Assembly (NCBI GenBank): GCA_018242165.1
Contig: JAFECL010000052.1
Coordinates: forward strand, 1-58,245
Source of the DNA: Pseudomonadota bacterium
Lineage (GTDB): Bacteria; Pseudomonadota; Alphaproteobacteria; Sphingomonadales; Sphingomonadaceae
Reading direction: 5' to 3'
Length of the DNA stretch: 58,245 bases
Numbering within the stretch: position 1 is the stretch's first letter; each line of letters starts with the position of its first letter. Below are positions 1-7,921 of this stretch, piece by piece. The translations under genes were made by a program, and so were the position numbers. A model generated the notes under the pieces. It had not been told where the DNA came from and did no database searches. It was given only the letters and a program-made list of their open reading frames with translations.

Positions 1-641
1 GTCGCCCGGATTTTCTCGGCAAGGCGGCCTATACCGGCGATCTGTCTGGCCACCGCGTGCAGGTCGAGGCCTTCGCGATCAACCGCAAATTCATCGCCCA
101 CCTCAATTCGGTCGGGAATGTCAGCGCAACGGGAAGCGGCTACGGCGGCGGCATCGTGCTGCAGCTGGTGCCCGGATACATCGACGCCCAGTTCTCCGGC
201 CTCGCGGGCAAGGGGATCGGGCGCTACGGTTCGGCCCAGCTTCCCGACGTGACCTTCGACGGCGCAGGCAACATCTACCCGATCAGGGAAGTCATGTTGC
301 TGGGCGGGCTGACCGTGCACGCGACCAAGCAGATCGACCTCTACGGCTTTGCCGGGCGCGAGCGCCAGCAGCCGGTGCCACTGGGCACCTTCGGCACCGG
401 CCTTGCCAGTGCCAACAACAGCGGCTGCGGAATCGAGGGCGGCACCTGCGCCGGCAACACCCACGAGATTCGCCAGATTACCGGCGGCTTCTGGGACAAG
501 CTCTACTCCGGTTCCTTTGGCCGGGTGCAGGTCGGCTTCCAATACAGCTATACCGTGCGCGAGCTGTTCGCCGGCGTGGGTGGCGCGCCCGAGGCAAGTC
601 AGCAAATCGGCCTGGTCAGCTTCCGCTACTATCCGTTCTGA
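1..641 (+). CDS. Outer-membrane beta-barrel protein, C-terminal part (5' end outside window)
   Basis: The reading frame is open from base 3 to a TGA at 639-641, so at least 212 residues of the C-terminus are present and the start lies left of the window. The sequence alternates polar and hydrophobic residues in many short strands with Gly/Asn-rich turns. It ends in FRYYPF, an aromatic terminal residue typical of outer-membrane barrels recognised by the BAM machinery. Two cysteines (in CGIEGGTC) could close a loop disulfide. A porin-like or surface channel role is inferred from this architecture; I do not recognise a specific family. An internal GTG at 57 could be read as a start, but it sits mid-strand and is unlikely to be used. 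Confidence 0.7.
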   Translation, partial: RPDFLGKAAYTGDLSGHRVQVEAFAINRKFIAHLNSVGNVSATGSGYGGGIVLQLVPGYIDAQFSGLAGKGIGRYGSAQLPDVTFDGAGNIYPIREVMLLGGLTVHATKQIDLYGFAGRERQQPVPLGTFGTGLASANNSGCGIEGGTCAGNTHEIRQITGGFWDKLYSGSFGRVQVGFQYSYTVRELFAGVGGAPEASQQIGLVSFRYYPF

Positions 642-780
642 GGGCGCGGTGGCCCCCCAGCTACCCAGGATCACCCGGATTCATCCCGTCACCGGCCGCA
701 TCGCGCGGCCGTGGCGGGATCGCCGGCATCAATTCCACGTTGCCCGCCACGCCGGGCGAAACCTGCCGCCACAGGCCGCG

Positions 781-1524
781 ATGGCGATTGCCGACTATCC
801 CGAACTCGTCGCGCGGATCGAGCAAGGCTGGTCGGTGCGGATGTATGATGGCCATGTCCGGCCCGCCTTCGTCGCCCCTGACCAGCTGCGCCTGTCCTCC
901 GCACCCTACACGGTGCCCGACGAACTCTGGGCCTATTGCCTGCCCCCGCCACCGTGCACCCCGGCCCAGGTTACTGCGGACGTCATCGCGGCGACCAACC
1001 GTCACCCCGGGCTGGCCAGTGCCTTTGCTGGTGAAATGCTGACAGCCAGCCGCTTGCAGGCCCTGGCGATGGCGGCCCATGCCAGTGCCTTCCGCTCCGG
1101 CGCTGATCGCTCGCTTGGCGCGATCGAATTTGATCAGGTAGCCACCGCGATCTCGTTCTGGCGGATGCAGGGGCGCGTGGGTGGCCCCACCAGGATCCAG
1201 CCGTTCCCCGCGCTCAGGCTGACCCTGCGCTGCGCCCTGATGCGCCATGCCTTGGTGACCAACCAGCTGGAGCAGGCGGCCGCAGTATTGGATGTGCCCT
1301 TGGTCGAGGCGCTCGGGATGCTGGCCGGCCTAGGCTATGCTGCGGCGCGAAACTCCTTGTCGCAGGCGGGCATTCACATCTCCTCACGGCCCGAACCCGG
1401 CCTGCTGCTGGACTGGCTGGCCGACCGCCGGGGATTCCCGCCCCTGCGCGAGGCTGAGCGGCAGGGTTTCAGCCGTCCCGGTCAGGGCAATGGCGGCGCC
1501 AAGGCAGGCACGCCGATCGCCTAG
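781..1524 (+). CDS. Hypothetical protein, 247 aa
   Basis: This ORF of about 247 residues begins with MAIADYPELVARIEQGW and ends at the TAG before the 1557-1588 hairpin. Codon use looks genuinely coding, with GC-rich third positions like its neighbours. I recognise no family. The composition is Ala/Leu-rich with helical stretches in the second half and no signal peptide. The start is uncertain: the frame stays open upstream, and neither ATG 781 nor an upstream GTG near 649 has a clear ribosome-binding site. It follows the barrel gene by about 140 bp on the same strand and may be co-transcribed. It could be a decayed or over-predicted gene. Confidence 0.4.
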   Translation: MAIADYPELVARIEQGWSVRMYDGHVRPAFVAPDQLRLSSAPYTVPDELWAYCLPPPPCTPAQVTADVIAATNRHPGLASAFAGEMLTASRLQALAMAAHASAFRSGADRSLGAIEFDQVATAISFWRMQGRVGGPTRIQPFPALRLTLRCALMRHALVTNQLEQAAAVLDVPLVEALGMLAGLGYAAARNSLSQAGIHISSRPEPGLLLDWLADRRGFPPLREAERQGFSRPGQGNGGAKAGTPIA

Positions 1525-1556
1525 ATCTCGCTACTCCCCGCGTGGCCAACCGATGC

Positions 1557-1588
1557 CCCCCACCGGCGCCCCACGGCGCCGGTGGGGG
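1557..1588. terminator. Strong hairpin between convergent genes
   Basis: A perfect 14-bp inverted repeat (1557-1570 with 1575-1588) flanks a CCAC loop. It lies 6 bp beyond the stop of the minus-strand TonB receptor and about 30 bp beyond the plus-strand hypothetical gene. There is no T-run on either side, so it may act as a bidirectional or RNA-stabilising terminator rather than a classical intrinsic one. Confidence 0.6.
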
Positions 1589-1594
1589 CAGCTG

Positions 1595-4123
1595 TCAGAA
1601 CTTCGCAGCCAACTCGACGCCGACCAGGCGCTGGGCACCGGGCGAGATGAACGAGCCGCCGAATTCGATCGCCGGGATGACTTCGGCGAGGTAGTTCTTG
1701 TTGAGCGCATTGTTGGCAAACGCGGTCACCGTCACACCGTGGGTCTCGACCCCGGCACGCAGGTTGAGGATGCCGAAGGCGTTGCGGCGCGACTTGCAGT
1801 AGTTGGCATCGCCGACGAACGAGGGCAGTGCCAGCGCCGAGATCGGCAGCAGGCCCGAGAACAGGCTGGGCCGCGACTGGCACTGCACCGTGCTGAACCA
1901 GGTCGGCCCGGTGATGCGATAGTCGGCGCGGAACAGCAGCTTGGTGCCGGGGGCCAGAGGCGCACTGATATCGGTGCCAAGATTGATGGTGTAGTCCGCG
2001 GTGTAGGGCGACTTGTTACCCACCGTGTAGGGCCGCGCGGCGTTTGCCTTGATCTTGCTGTCGGTAAGGTTGCCCGAGGCAAAGATGCGCCAGCCGTCGA
2101 TCAGCTTGGCCGCGACGTTGAGCTCGGCACCCTTGATGTCGACACGGTCGATGTTCGAGACCACGCGCAGCAGGCCGAAGCTGCCGACGAAGAACTCGAA
2201 GAACTGCATGTCGCTGACCCGGGTGTAGTAGCCCGCGAGGTCGAAGGTGACACGGTCGTTCAGCATGCTGCCCTTCATGCCGACCTCGAAGGCGCTCGAC
2301 TTCTCCTTGCGGTACTGATCGGCGATGTTCACCCCGGCATTGATCGTTCCCGGGGTGACGCCGTTGTTGAAGTTGGCGTTGATCAGCGCCGCCGAACCCT
2401 GGTTGTTGAAGCCGCCCGACTTGAAGCCGATCCCCCAGTCCGCATAGAGGTTGAAGCGGCTGGAGGGGTGCCACGAGAGCGAAATCTTCGGCTCGAGCTG
2501 GTCATAGGTGTTCGACTTGGGGGTCAGCGGCCCGAAGGCCTGGCCCGGATTGATCGGCCCGCCGGTGAAGGGGTCGTTGGCGGTCGGCACCAGCGACGAG
2601 GACTGGCGGTGTTCGCTGTCGTAACGCAGCGTCAGGCTCAGGCTGACCTGGTCGCTCGGCTTCCAGTCGGCCGAGCCAAAGGCGGCATAGACGTTGGTCT
2701 TGAACTTGTCGGCCAGCAACAGCGAGGTCGGGTTGACGGTGTTCGGCGCGTTGTAGAGCTGCTTGATCACCCCCTGCCCCTCGTCGGCGCCGAGGCTGAC
2801 CCCGACGGTCCGGTCGATATGCAGGTAATAGGCCCCGACCTGCCAGTTCAGCGGGCCGTTGCCAGTCGACGACAGGCGGACTTCGCCGCTGAAATCGGTC
2901 TGGTTGCGCAGCTGGTACTGGATGCCGTCGCAGGTGGTCGGGCTGTAGGGGCCGAAGGTCGAGCCGGTGGCCGGCGCGAACAGGAAGGGCACCGGGATCG
3001 CACCGATGAAGCCGGGGGCATTGACCGGGTAGCCGGTGTTGGCCGCGGTCGAGGCGAAGCACTTGTTGACCGCCGCCTGCGCCGCCGGATTCGCGGCGCC
3101 GATATAGCGGGCGAAGTCGGCCGAGGTGCCATCGGCCACCAGGTTCTGCTTGATGTCCGAATAGAGCGCCCAGGCGGTCAGCTTCATCTTCTCGAATTCG
3201 TGCTCGACCTTGATCGACGCGTCGAAGCTGGTCTGGTCGTTGGTCGGGCGGATGTTGTTGTAGAAGCGGAACGGGTGCTGGTTCACGTCCTGATAGAAGG
3301 CAGCGTTGACACCAGCAAAGTTGGGCAGGGCAAATGCGGCATTGAACGGCAGCGATGCGCCATGGAATTCCGCATAGCGGACCTTCGCGTCGAACTTGGT
3401 GGCGCTGTTCATCCCGAACATCACCCGTCCGTCGACCGACCAGGCGCGATGATCGTCAACCACCGGAGCGTTGCCGAAATAGAGGTTGCGGTAATATCCG
3501 TCCGAGCTGTCGTACATCGCCGATACGACGTAACCCGCCCCCTGACCCAGCGGCCCGGCCACATGGCCGGTGGTCGCCCAGCTGTTGTTTTCGCCATAGG
3601 AGGTCTTGACCCCGCCGGTCAGGTGATCGGTCGGCTTCAGCGTCTGGATCACGATCGCGCCGGCTGCGGCGTTGCGGCCATAGATCGCGCCCTGCGGGCC
3701 CTTGAGGATTTCAACCTGGCGAAGGGTGCCCTGATCCTGGTTCAGCTGGGCGGTATTGGTCTTGAGGATCCCGTCGACGACCAGCGCAACCGAGCTTTCC
3801 GCGTCGCGCGCACCGTTCATGCCTCGGATGTTGATCTGGGTGTCGCCGGCTTCGGCGGTGCCGGTGACGATGGTCACCCCCGGGGTCAGCTGGGCGAAGT
3901 TCTCGGCGCGGGTGGCGCCGGTCCGCTCGATCGCCGCCGCGGTGATCACGGTGACCGAAGCCGGCGCATCCTGCAGCCGTTCGGACTGGCGCCGGGCGGT
4001 AACGACGATCGCCCCCTCATCCTCGCCGCCGGCGCCCGGGGCGGAGGACTGGGCCAGGGCCGGATCGGCCATCGCGGCGAGGCCAAGGACGGCACTGGAG
4101 AGCAGCCAAGGGAACTTACGCAT
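1595..4123 (-). CDS. TonB-dependent receptor (842 aa)
   Basis: This is an outer-membrane active transporter powered by TonB-ExbBD. The start is ATG 4123, which opens a signal peptide (MRKFPWLLSSAVLGL...PALAQ, about 25 residues) and is preceded by a GGGGG ribosome-binding site. An upstream in-frame start near 4270 would swallow the promoter. A TonB-box-like stretch (GAIVVTARR, about residue 38) is followed by a plug domain (VTVITAAAIERTG, NIRGM, VEILKGPQGAIYGRNAAAGAI). The remainder is a 22-strand-type barrel ending in ELAAKF. It is transcribed divergently from the GntR regulator, with a shared operator-like palindrome, so it is probably the uptake receptor for the substrate handled by the hyuAB/CoA-transferase/lyase genes. 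The substrate cannot be read from sequence. Confidence 0.93.
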   Translation of the reverse strand: MRKFPWLLSSAVLGLAAMADPALAQSSAPGAGGEDEGAIVVTARRQSERLQDAPASVTVITAAAIERTGATRAENFAQLTPGVTIVTGTAEAGDTQINIRGMNGARDAESSVALVVDGILKTNTAQLNQDQGTLRQVEILKGPQGAIYGRNAAAGAIVIQTLKPTDHLTGGVKTSYGENNSWATTGHVAGPLGQGAGYVVSAMYDSSDGYYRNLYFGNAPVVDDHRAWSVDGRVMFGMNSATKFDAKVRYAEFHGASLPFNAAFALPNFAGVNAAFYQDVNQHPFRFYNNIRPTNDQTSFDASIKVEHEFEKMKLTAWALYSDIKQNLVADGTSADFARYIGAANPAAQAAVNKCFASTAANTGYPVNAPGFIGAIPVPFLFAPATGSTFGPYSPTTCDGIQYQLRNQTDFSGEVRLSSTGNGPLNWQVGAYYLHIDRTVGVSLGADEGQGVIKQLYNAPNTVNPTSLLLADKFKTNVYAAFGSADWKPSDQVSLSLTLRYDSEHRQSSSLVPTANDPFTGGPINPGQAFGPLTPKSNTYDQLEPKISLSWHPSSRFNLYADWGIGFKSGGFNNQGSAALINANFNNGVTPGTINAGVNIADQYRKEKSSAFEVGMKGSMLNDRVTFDLAGYYTRVSDMQFFEFFVGSFGLLRVVSNIDRVDIKGAELNVAAKLIDGWRIFASGNLTDSKIKANAARPYTVGNKSPYTADYTINLGTDISAPLAPGTKLLFRADYRITGPTWFSTVQCQSRPSLFSGLLPISALALPSFVGDANYCKSRRNAFGILNLRAGVETHGVTVTAFANNALNKNYLAEVIPAIEFGGSFISPGAQRLVGVELAAKF

Positions 4124-4194
4124 GTCGATACCCCCGTATGGTTGCGCAGCGCGGGTTCGGGGTGAGGCCGTACCGCCTGAGCGTTCCGAGACAC

Positions 4195-4237
4195 TTGTCA
4201 GTCGCTGTTTATATTGTATACAAATTGAACTGGTCAA
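4195..4237. promoter_or_regulatory. Divergent promoter with FadR/GntR-type operator
   Basis: TTGTATACAA at 4214-4223 is a perfect 10-bp palindrome and matches the TNGTNNACNA consensus of FadR-type GntR regulators. On the plus strand TTGTCA (4195-4200) and TATACA (4217-4222) form a promoter with a 16-bp spacer for the regulator gene. On the minus strand TTGACC (4237-4232) and TATAAA (4213-4208) with an 18-bp spacer could serve the TonB receptor. The palindrome overlaps both, so one bound dimer could repress both directions. Promoter assignments are by eye. Confidence 0.55.
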
Positions 4238-4253
4238 GCGATTTGGAGTCACG

Positions 4254-4922
4254 ATGTCACGCGCTGCCAACCGGGCCTATTCGGTTATCCGCGACCGCAT
4301 CCTCTCCGGGGAATTGCCGGCGGGTGCCCAGTTGGGCGAGGAGGCGCTGGCCGACCTGTGCGGGGTTTCGCGAACCCCGGTCCGGGATGCGCTGCGCCGG
4401 CTCGAGGGCGAGCTGCTGGTCAAGCGCAGCGACAGCCAGCGGTGCTTCGTGGCCGACTGGTCGATCGACGATGTCGCGGATGCCTTCGAGCTGCGCGCCA
4501 TGCTTGAAGGGCATGCCGCCCGGCGCGCCGCAGATCGCATGACCGAGGCCGCGCTGCAACGCCTGCGCGCCGCCAATTCCGCAATCCGCGAGGCGATCTC
4601 GGCCGAGCCGGCCGACATCACCGGCTTCCTCGAACACAACCGCGCCTTTCACGGACTGATCCTCGAATCCGCGCAATCGCCGCGCCTTGCCGCCCTGCTG
4701 GCAACCCTGATCGAGCAACCGGTGGTCTGGCGCACCGCGCACCATTACGGACGCGAGGCACTGCGCCGCTCGCACGGTGAGCATGAGGAATTGCTGGCAG
4801 CCTTCGCCCGACGCGACGGCGCCTGGGCCGAGGCAGTCATGGTTGCCCACATCCGCCGCGCCTTCCATGCCTATGCCGACGCCCACCACGGGCTCGGTGC
4901 AATCGATGGGCAGGGCCGATGA
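4254..4922 (+). CDS. GntR-family transcriptional regulator, FCD (FadR-like) type
   Basis: A 222-residue ligand-responsive DNA-binding protein. The N-terminal winged helix-turn-helix spans roughly residues 5-70 (LGEEALADLCGVSRTPVRDAL is the recognition region). It is followed by an all-helical FCD effector domain with the usual metal-binding pattern (NRAFH, HGEHEEL, HIRRAF). ATG 4254 has a GGAG site 5 bp upstream and lies just after the operator at 4214-4223. Its stop overlaps the start of the lyase gene by 4 bp (ATGA, 4919-4922), so it heads the catabolic operon and probably autoregulates. The effector is likely an organic acid or acyl-CoA intermediate (inference from FCD regulators in general). 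Confidence 0.92.
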   Translation: MSRAANRAYSVIRDRILSGELPAGAQLGEEALADLCGVSRTPVRDALRRLEGELLVKRSDSQRCFVADWSIDDVADAFELRAMLEGHAARRAADRMTEAALQRLRAANSAIREAISAEPADITGFLEHNRAFHGLILESAQSPRLAALLATLIEQPVVWRTAHHYGREALRRSHGEHEELLAAFARRDGAWAEAVMVAHIRRAFHAYADAHHGLGAIDGQGR

Positions 4923-5839
4923 CCGGAGAAATGTATACAGGCCCGGTCGAGATGGTCGAGGTCAGCCCGCGTGACGGGCTGCAGAACGAGCGGCAGGAGC
5001 TGTCGACCGAAGTCAAGCTCGCGCTGATCGACCGCGCGCTGGCTGCCGGGGTGCGGCGGATCGAGGTTACCAGCTTCGTCAATCCGCGCGCCGTCCCGCA
5101 GATGGCCGATGCCGAAGCCGTCTGCGCCGGGCTGCCCGAGCGGCCCGATGTGACCTACATCGGGCTGGTGATGAACCTGCGCGGGGCCGAGCGGGCGCTG
5201 GCCACCGGCCGGATCGACCAGCTGGGCGCGGTGGCGGTGGCCACCGACCGCTTCGCCATGGCCAACCAGGGCCAGACCAGCGACGGGTCGGTCGAGGTGG
5301 CTGGGGCGATCATCGCCGCCGCCAGGGCCGCCGGGCGCAGCGCGCAGGCCACCATTGCCGCCAGCTTTGGCTGCCCCTTCGAGGGCGAGGTGGCCCCTGC
5401 CCGGGTCATCGCCATGGCGCGGGCGCTGGCCGCGGCGGGCGCGGTGGAGGTCGGGCTGGCCGACACCATCGGCGTCGCCAACCCGGCCCATGTCGGCAGG
5501 CTGGTGGCCGATGTGCAGGCCGCGATCGGCCCGGTGCCGGTGCGGGTCCACTTCCACAACACGCGTGGCACGGGGCTGGCCAATGTCTGGGCCGCGATCG
5601 GCGCCGGCGCGCGGATCATCGATGCCGCGATCGGCGGGCTGGGCGGCTGCCCCTTTGCCCCTGGCGCGGCCGGCAACGTCTCTACCGAAGACGTTGTCTA
5701 CATGCTTGAACGGGCCGGGATCACCACCTGCCTCGATCTGGATCGGCTGACCGAGGCCAACCACTGGCTCGGCTCGGTCATGAAGCGGGACCTGCCCGGG
5801 ATGGTGGCGCGCGCGCCACGCTTTCCCGGGCAACACTGA
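4919..5839 (+). CDS. Hydroxymethylglutaryl-CoA lyase-like protein
   Basis: A 306-residue DRE-TIM metallolyase of the HMG-CoA lyase family, which cleaves 3-hydroxy-3-methylglutaryl-CoA (or a close analogue) to acetyl-CoA and a keto acid or ester. Hallmarks are VSPRDGLQNE near residue 15 (metal/substrate site), the barrel strand VHFHNTRGTGL, and the signature loop GGLGGCPFAPGAAGN carrying the catalytic Cys. Length matches bacterial HMG-CoA lyases. The start overlaps the GntR stop; ATG 4931 is an alternative, but its GGAG is too close. A second GTATAC palindrome lies in codons 5-7. The neighbouring class III CoA-transferase could supply the CoA ester. Related 3-hydroxy-acyl-CoA substrates cannot be excluded. 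Confidence 0.9.
   Translation: MTGEMYTGPVEMVEVSPRDGLQNERQELSTEVKLALIDRALAAGVRRIEVTSFVNPRAVPQMADAEAVCAGLPERPDVTYIGLVMNLRGAERALATGRIDQLGAVAVATDRFAMANQGQTSDGSVEVAGAIIAAARAAGRSAQATIAASFGCPFEGEVAPARVIAMARALAAAGAVEVGLADTIGVANPAHVGRLVADVQAAIGPVPVRVHFHNTRGTGLANVWAAIGAGARIIDAAIGGLGGCPFAPGAAGNVSTEDVVYMLERAGITTCLDLDRLTEANHWLGSVMKRDLPGMVARAPRFPGQH
4932..4939. promoter_or_regulatory. Possible second GntR half-operator inside the lyase start
   Basis: TGTATACA repeats the 8-bp core of the palindrome at 4214-4223 and sits 13 bp into the lyase coding sequence. Bound regulator could block elongation or loop with the upstream site. An 8-bp palindrome can arise by chance, but the same core twice near one GntR gene in GC-rich DNA is suggestive. 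Confidence 0.3.
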
Positions 5840-5854
5840 GGGAGTTTGCAGAGG

Positions 5855-7903
5855 ATGGGCTATCGTCTGGGCGTTGATGTAGGGGGGACGTTCACCGACC
5901 TCCTGCTGTTCGACACGCAAACCGGCGCCTTCTGGCGGCACAAGACGCCGTCGACCCCTCACGATTCGTCGGAAGGCATCCTCAACGGGGTGCAGGCGAT
6001 CTGCGCAGCGGCCGGGATCGGCCCGTCATCGATCGACTATTTCCTTCATGGTACCACGGTCGCCACCAACGCCGTGCTGGAAGGCAAGGGCGCCCGCGTT
6101 GGCCTCGTCACCACCGAGGGCTATCGCCACATCATGCAGATCGCCCGCAGCTTCGTGCCGGGCGGCCTAGCGGCGTGGATCATCTGGCCCAAGCCGACCC
6201 CGCTGGCGCGGCTGGAAGACACCGTGACGGTCAAGGGGCGGATGGACGCGGCGGGGCAGGAAGTTCGCCCGCTGGACGAGGGCGACATCCGTCACCAGCT
6301 GGGCCTGCTCAAGGCCAAGGGGGTCGAGGCGGTCACGGTCAGCCTGATCAACGCCTATGCCAATGGCGCGCACGAGGCGCGGATCGGCGAGCTGGCGCGC
6401 GAGATCCTGCCCGGCATCCCGGTCTCGCTGAGCCATCAGGTCCTGCCCGAGATGCAGGAATACGAACGCACCCTGACGACCGTCGCCAATGCCGCGGTGC
6501 GCCCCGTGGTTTCGAACTATGTTTCGAACCTGCGGCGGCGGCTGGCCGATACCGGGATGGCGGGCAAGCTGTCGCTGCTGCGTTCCGACGGCGGGCTGAT
6601 GAGCGCCGAGAAGGCCGAGGAACACCCGGTCAACATCCTGATGTCCGGCCCTGCCGGTGGGGTGACCGGCGCGCTGTGGGTGGCGAAGAATGCGGGACTC
6701 AAGAACATCCTGACGCTCGACGTCGGCGGCACCAGCACCGACGTTGCGCTGATCGAGAACCTTGAGCCGCGCCGCCAGCGCGAAACCGAAGTGGGGCACC
6801 TCAAGGTCCGCGCCTCGGCGCTGGATGTGAAAACGGTGGGCGCGGGCGGCGGTTCGATTGCCTATGTGCCCGAACTGACCCGCGCGCTGCGCGTCGGCCC
6901 CCAGTCGGCGGGCGCGGTTCCGGGGCCGGTCGCCTACGGCAAGGGCGGCGAACTGCCGACCGTGACCGACGCCAACGTGGTGCTGGGCTATCTGCCGGAG
7001 AACCTGCTGGGCGGCAGTTTCCAGCTGGACCGCGAGGGCGCCAAGCGCGCGGTGCAGACCATCGCCGATGCGCTCGGCATCGACCTGATGGCGGCGGCGC
7101 GCGGAATCATCGACATCGTCAACGAGAACATGTTCGGCGCACTGCGGATGATTTCGGTGCAGCAGGGTTATGACCCCAGGCACTTCGCGCTGATGGGCTT
7201 CGGCGGCGCCGGCCCGCTGCATGTCAACGCCGTGGCACGACTGATGGGCAGCTGGCCGGCGGTCTCGCCGGTCTCGCCCGGCGTGCTCTGCGCGCTGGGC
7301 GATGCCACCACCCGCATGCGCACCGAAACCGCGCGGAGCTTCTCGAAGCTGGCCAGCGCGACCGAAGCCGCCGAGCTGATCGCGGTGCTCGACGAGATGG
7401 CCGCGCAGACCCGCACCGAGCTGCTCGCCGACGGGGTGCCCGCCGACGAGATCAGCTGCGCCTTCGAGATCGACGTACGCTATGCCGGCCAGGCCTTCGA
7501 GGTGCCGCTGACCATCACGCCCGAGGCGCTGAAGGCCGAGGGGGTGGCCGCGATCCTGCACCGCTTCGACGAGGAGCACCACCGGCTGTTCACCTTCAAC
7601 ATGGACACCCCGCACGAGATCGTGAACCTGCGCGCCGTGGCGCTCGGCCGCGCGCTGGACCTGCCGGCGGCCGAGCTGCCCAAGGGCGACGGCAATCCCG
7701 CCGCCGCCAGGATGCGCGACCATACCTTGTGGATGGACGGGCGCGAGCAGGCGGCGGTGATCTACGACCGCGCCAAGCTGCGCCAGGGCGATGTGATCCC
7801 CGGCCCGGCGATCGTGGTCGAGATGGATTCGACCACCCTGATCGAAAGCGGCTGCGTCGCCACGGTCGACCGCGTCGGCAATATCCTGATCAATCTGGCC
7901 TGA
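5855..7903 (+). CDS. hyuA: Hydantoinase/5-oxoprolinase family protein, subunit A
   Basis: A 682-residue HyuA-type subunit of the ATP-dependent hydantoinase/oxoprolinase family, whose members open or phosphorylate cyclic amides (hydantoins, 5-oxoproline, lactams) and include some carboxylases. The N-terminus has the actin-fold phosphate loop (LGVDVGGTFTDLLLFD, residues 4-19). A second ASKHA motif (LTLDVGGTSTDVALIE) lies near residue 290, then the C-terminal domain (FEIDVRYAGQAFEVPL). ATG 5855 is preferred over an upstream TTG at 5846 because GCAGAGG precedes it and homologues begin YxLGVDVGG. It is followed 18 bp later by hyuB, the obligate partner. Exact substrate is unknown. Confidence 0.92.
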   Translation: MGYRLGVDVGGTFTDLLLFDTQTGAFWRHKTPSTPHDSSEGILNGVQAICAAAGIGPSSIDYFLHGTTVATNAVLEGKGARVGLVTTEGYRHIMQIARSFVPGGLAAWIIWPKPTPLARLEDTVTVKGRMDAAGQEVRPLDEGDIRHQLGLLKAKGVEAVTVSLINAYANGAHEARIGELAREILPGIPVSLSHQVLPEMQEYERTLTTVANAAVRPVVSNYVSNLRRRLADTGMAGKLSLLRSDGGLMSAEKAEEHPVNILMSGPAGGVTGALWVAKNAGLKNILTLDVGGTSTDVALIENLEPRRQRETEVGHLKVRASALDVKTVGAGGGSIAYVPELTRALRVGPQSAGAVPGPVAYGKGGELPTVTDANVVLGYLPENLLGGSFQLDREGAKRAVQTIADALGIDLMAAARGIIDIVNENMFGALRMISVQQGYDPRHFALMGFGGAGPLHVNAVARLMGSWPAVSPVSPGVLCALGDATTRMRTETARSFSKLASATEAAELIAVLDEMAAQTRTELLADGVPADEISCAFEIDVRYAGQAFEVPLTITPEALKAEGVAAILHRFDEEHHRLFTFNMDTPHEIVNLRAVALGRALDLPAAELPKGDGNPAAARMRDHTLWMDGREQAAVIYDRAKLRQGDVIPGPAIVVEMDSTTLIESGCVATVDRVGNILINLA

Positions 7904-7921
7904 GACGAAAGGACAAGGACC

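Noticed and set aside
1337-4165. 942-aa ORF on the plus strand across the TonB receptor
   Set aside because: It is a high-GC antisense shadow; the minus strand encodes a full TonB receptor with signal peptide, plug and barrel.
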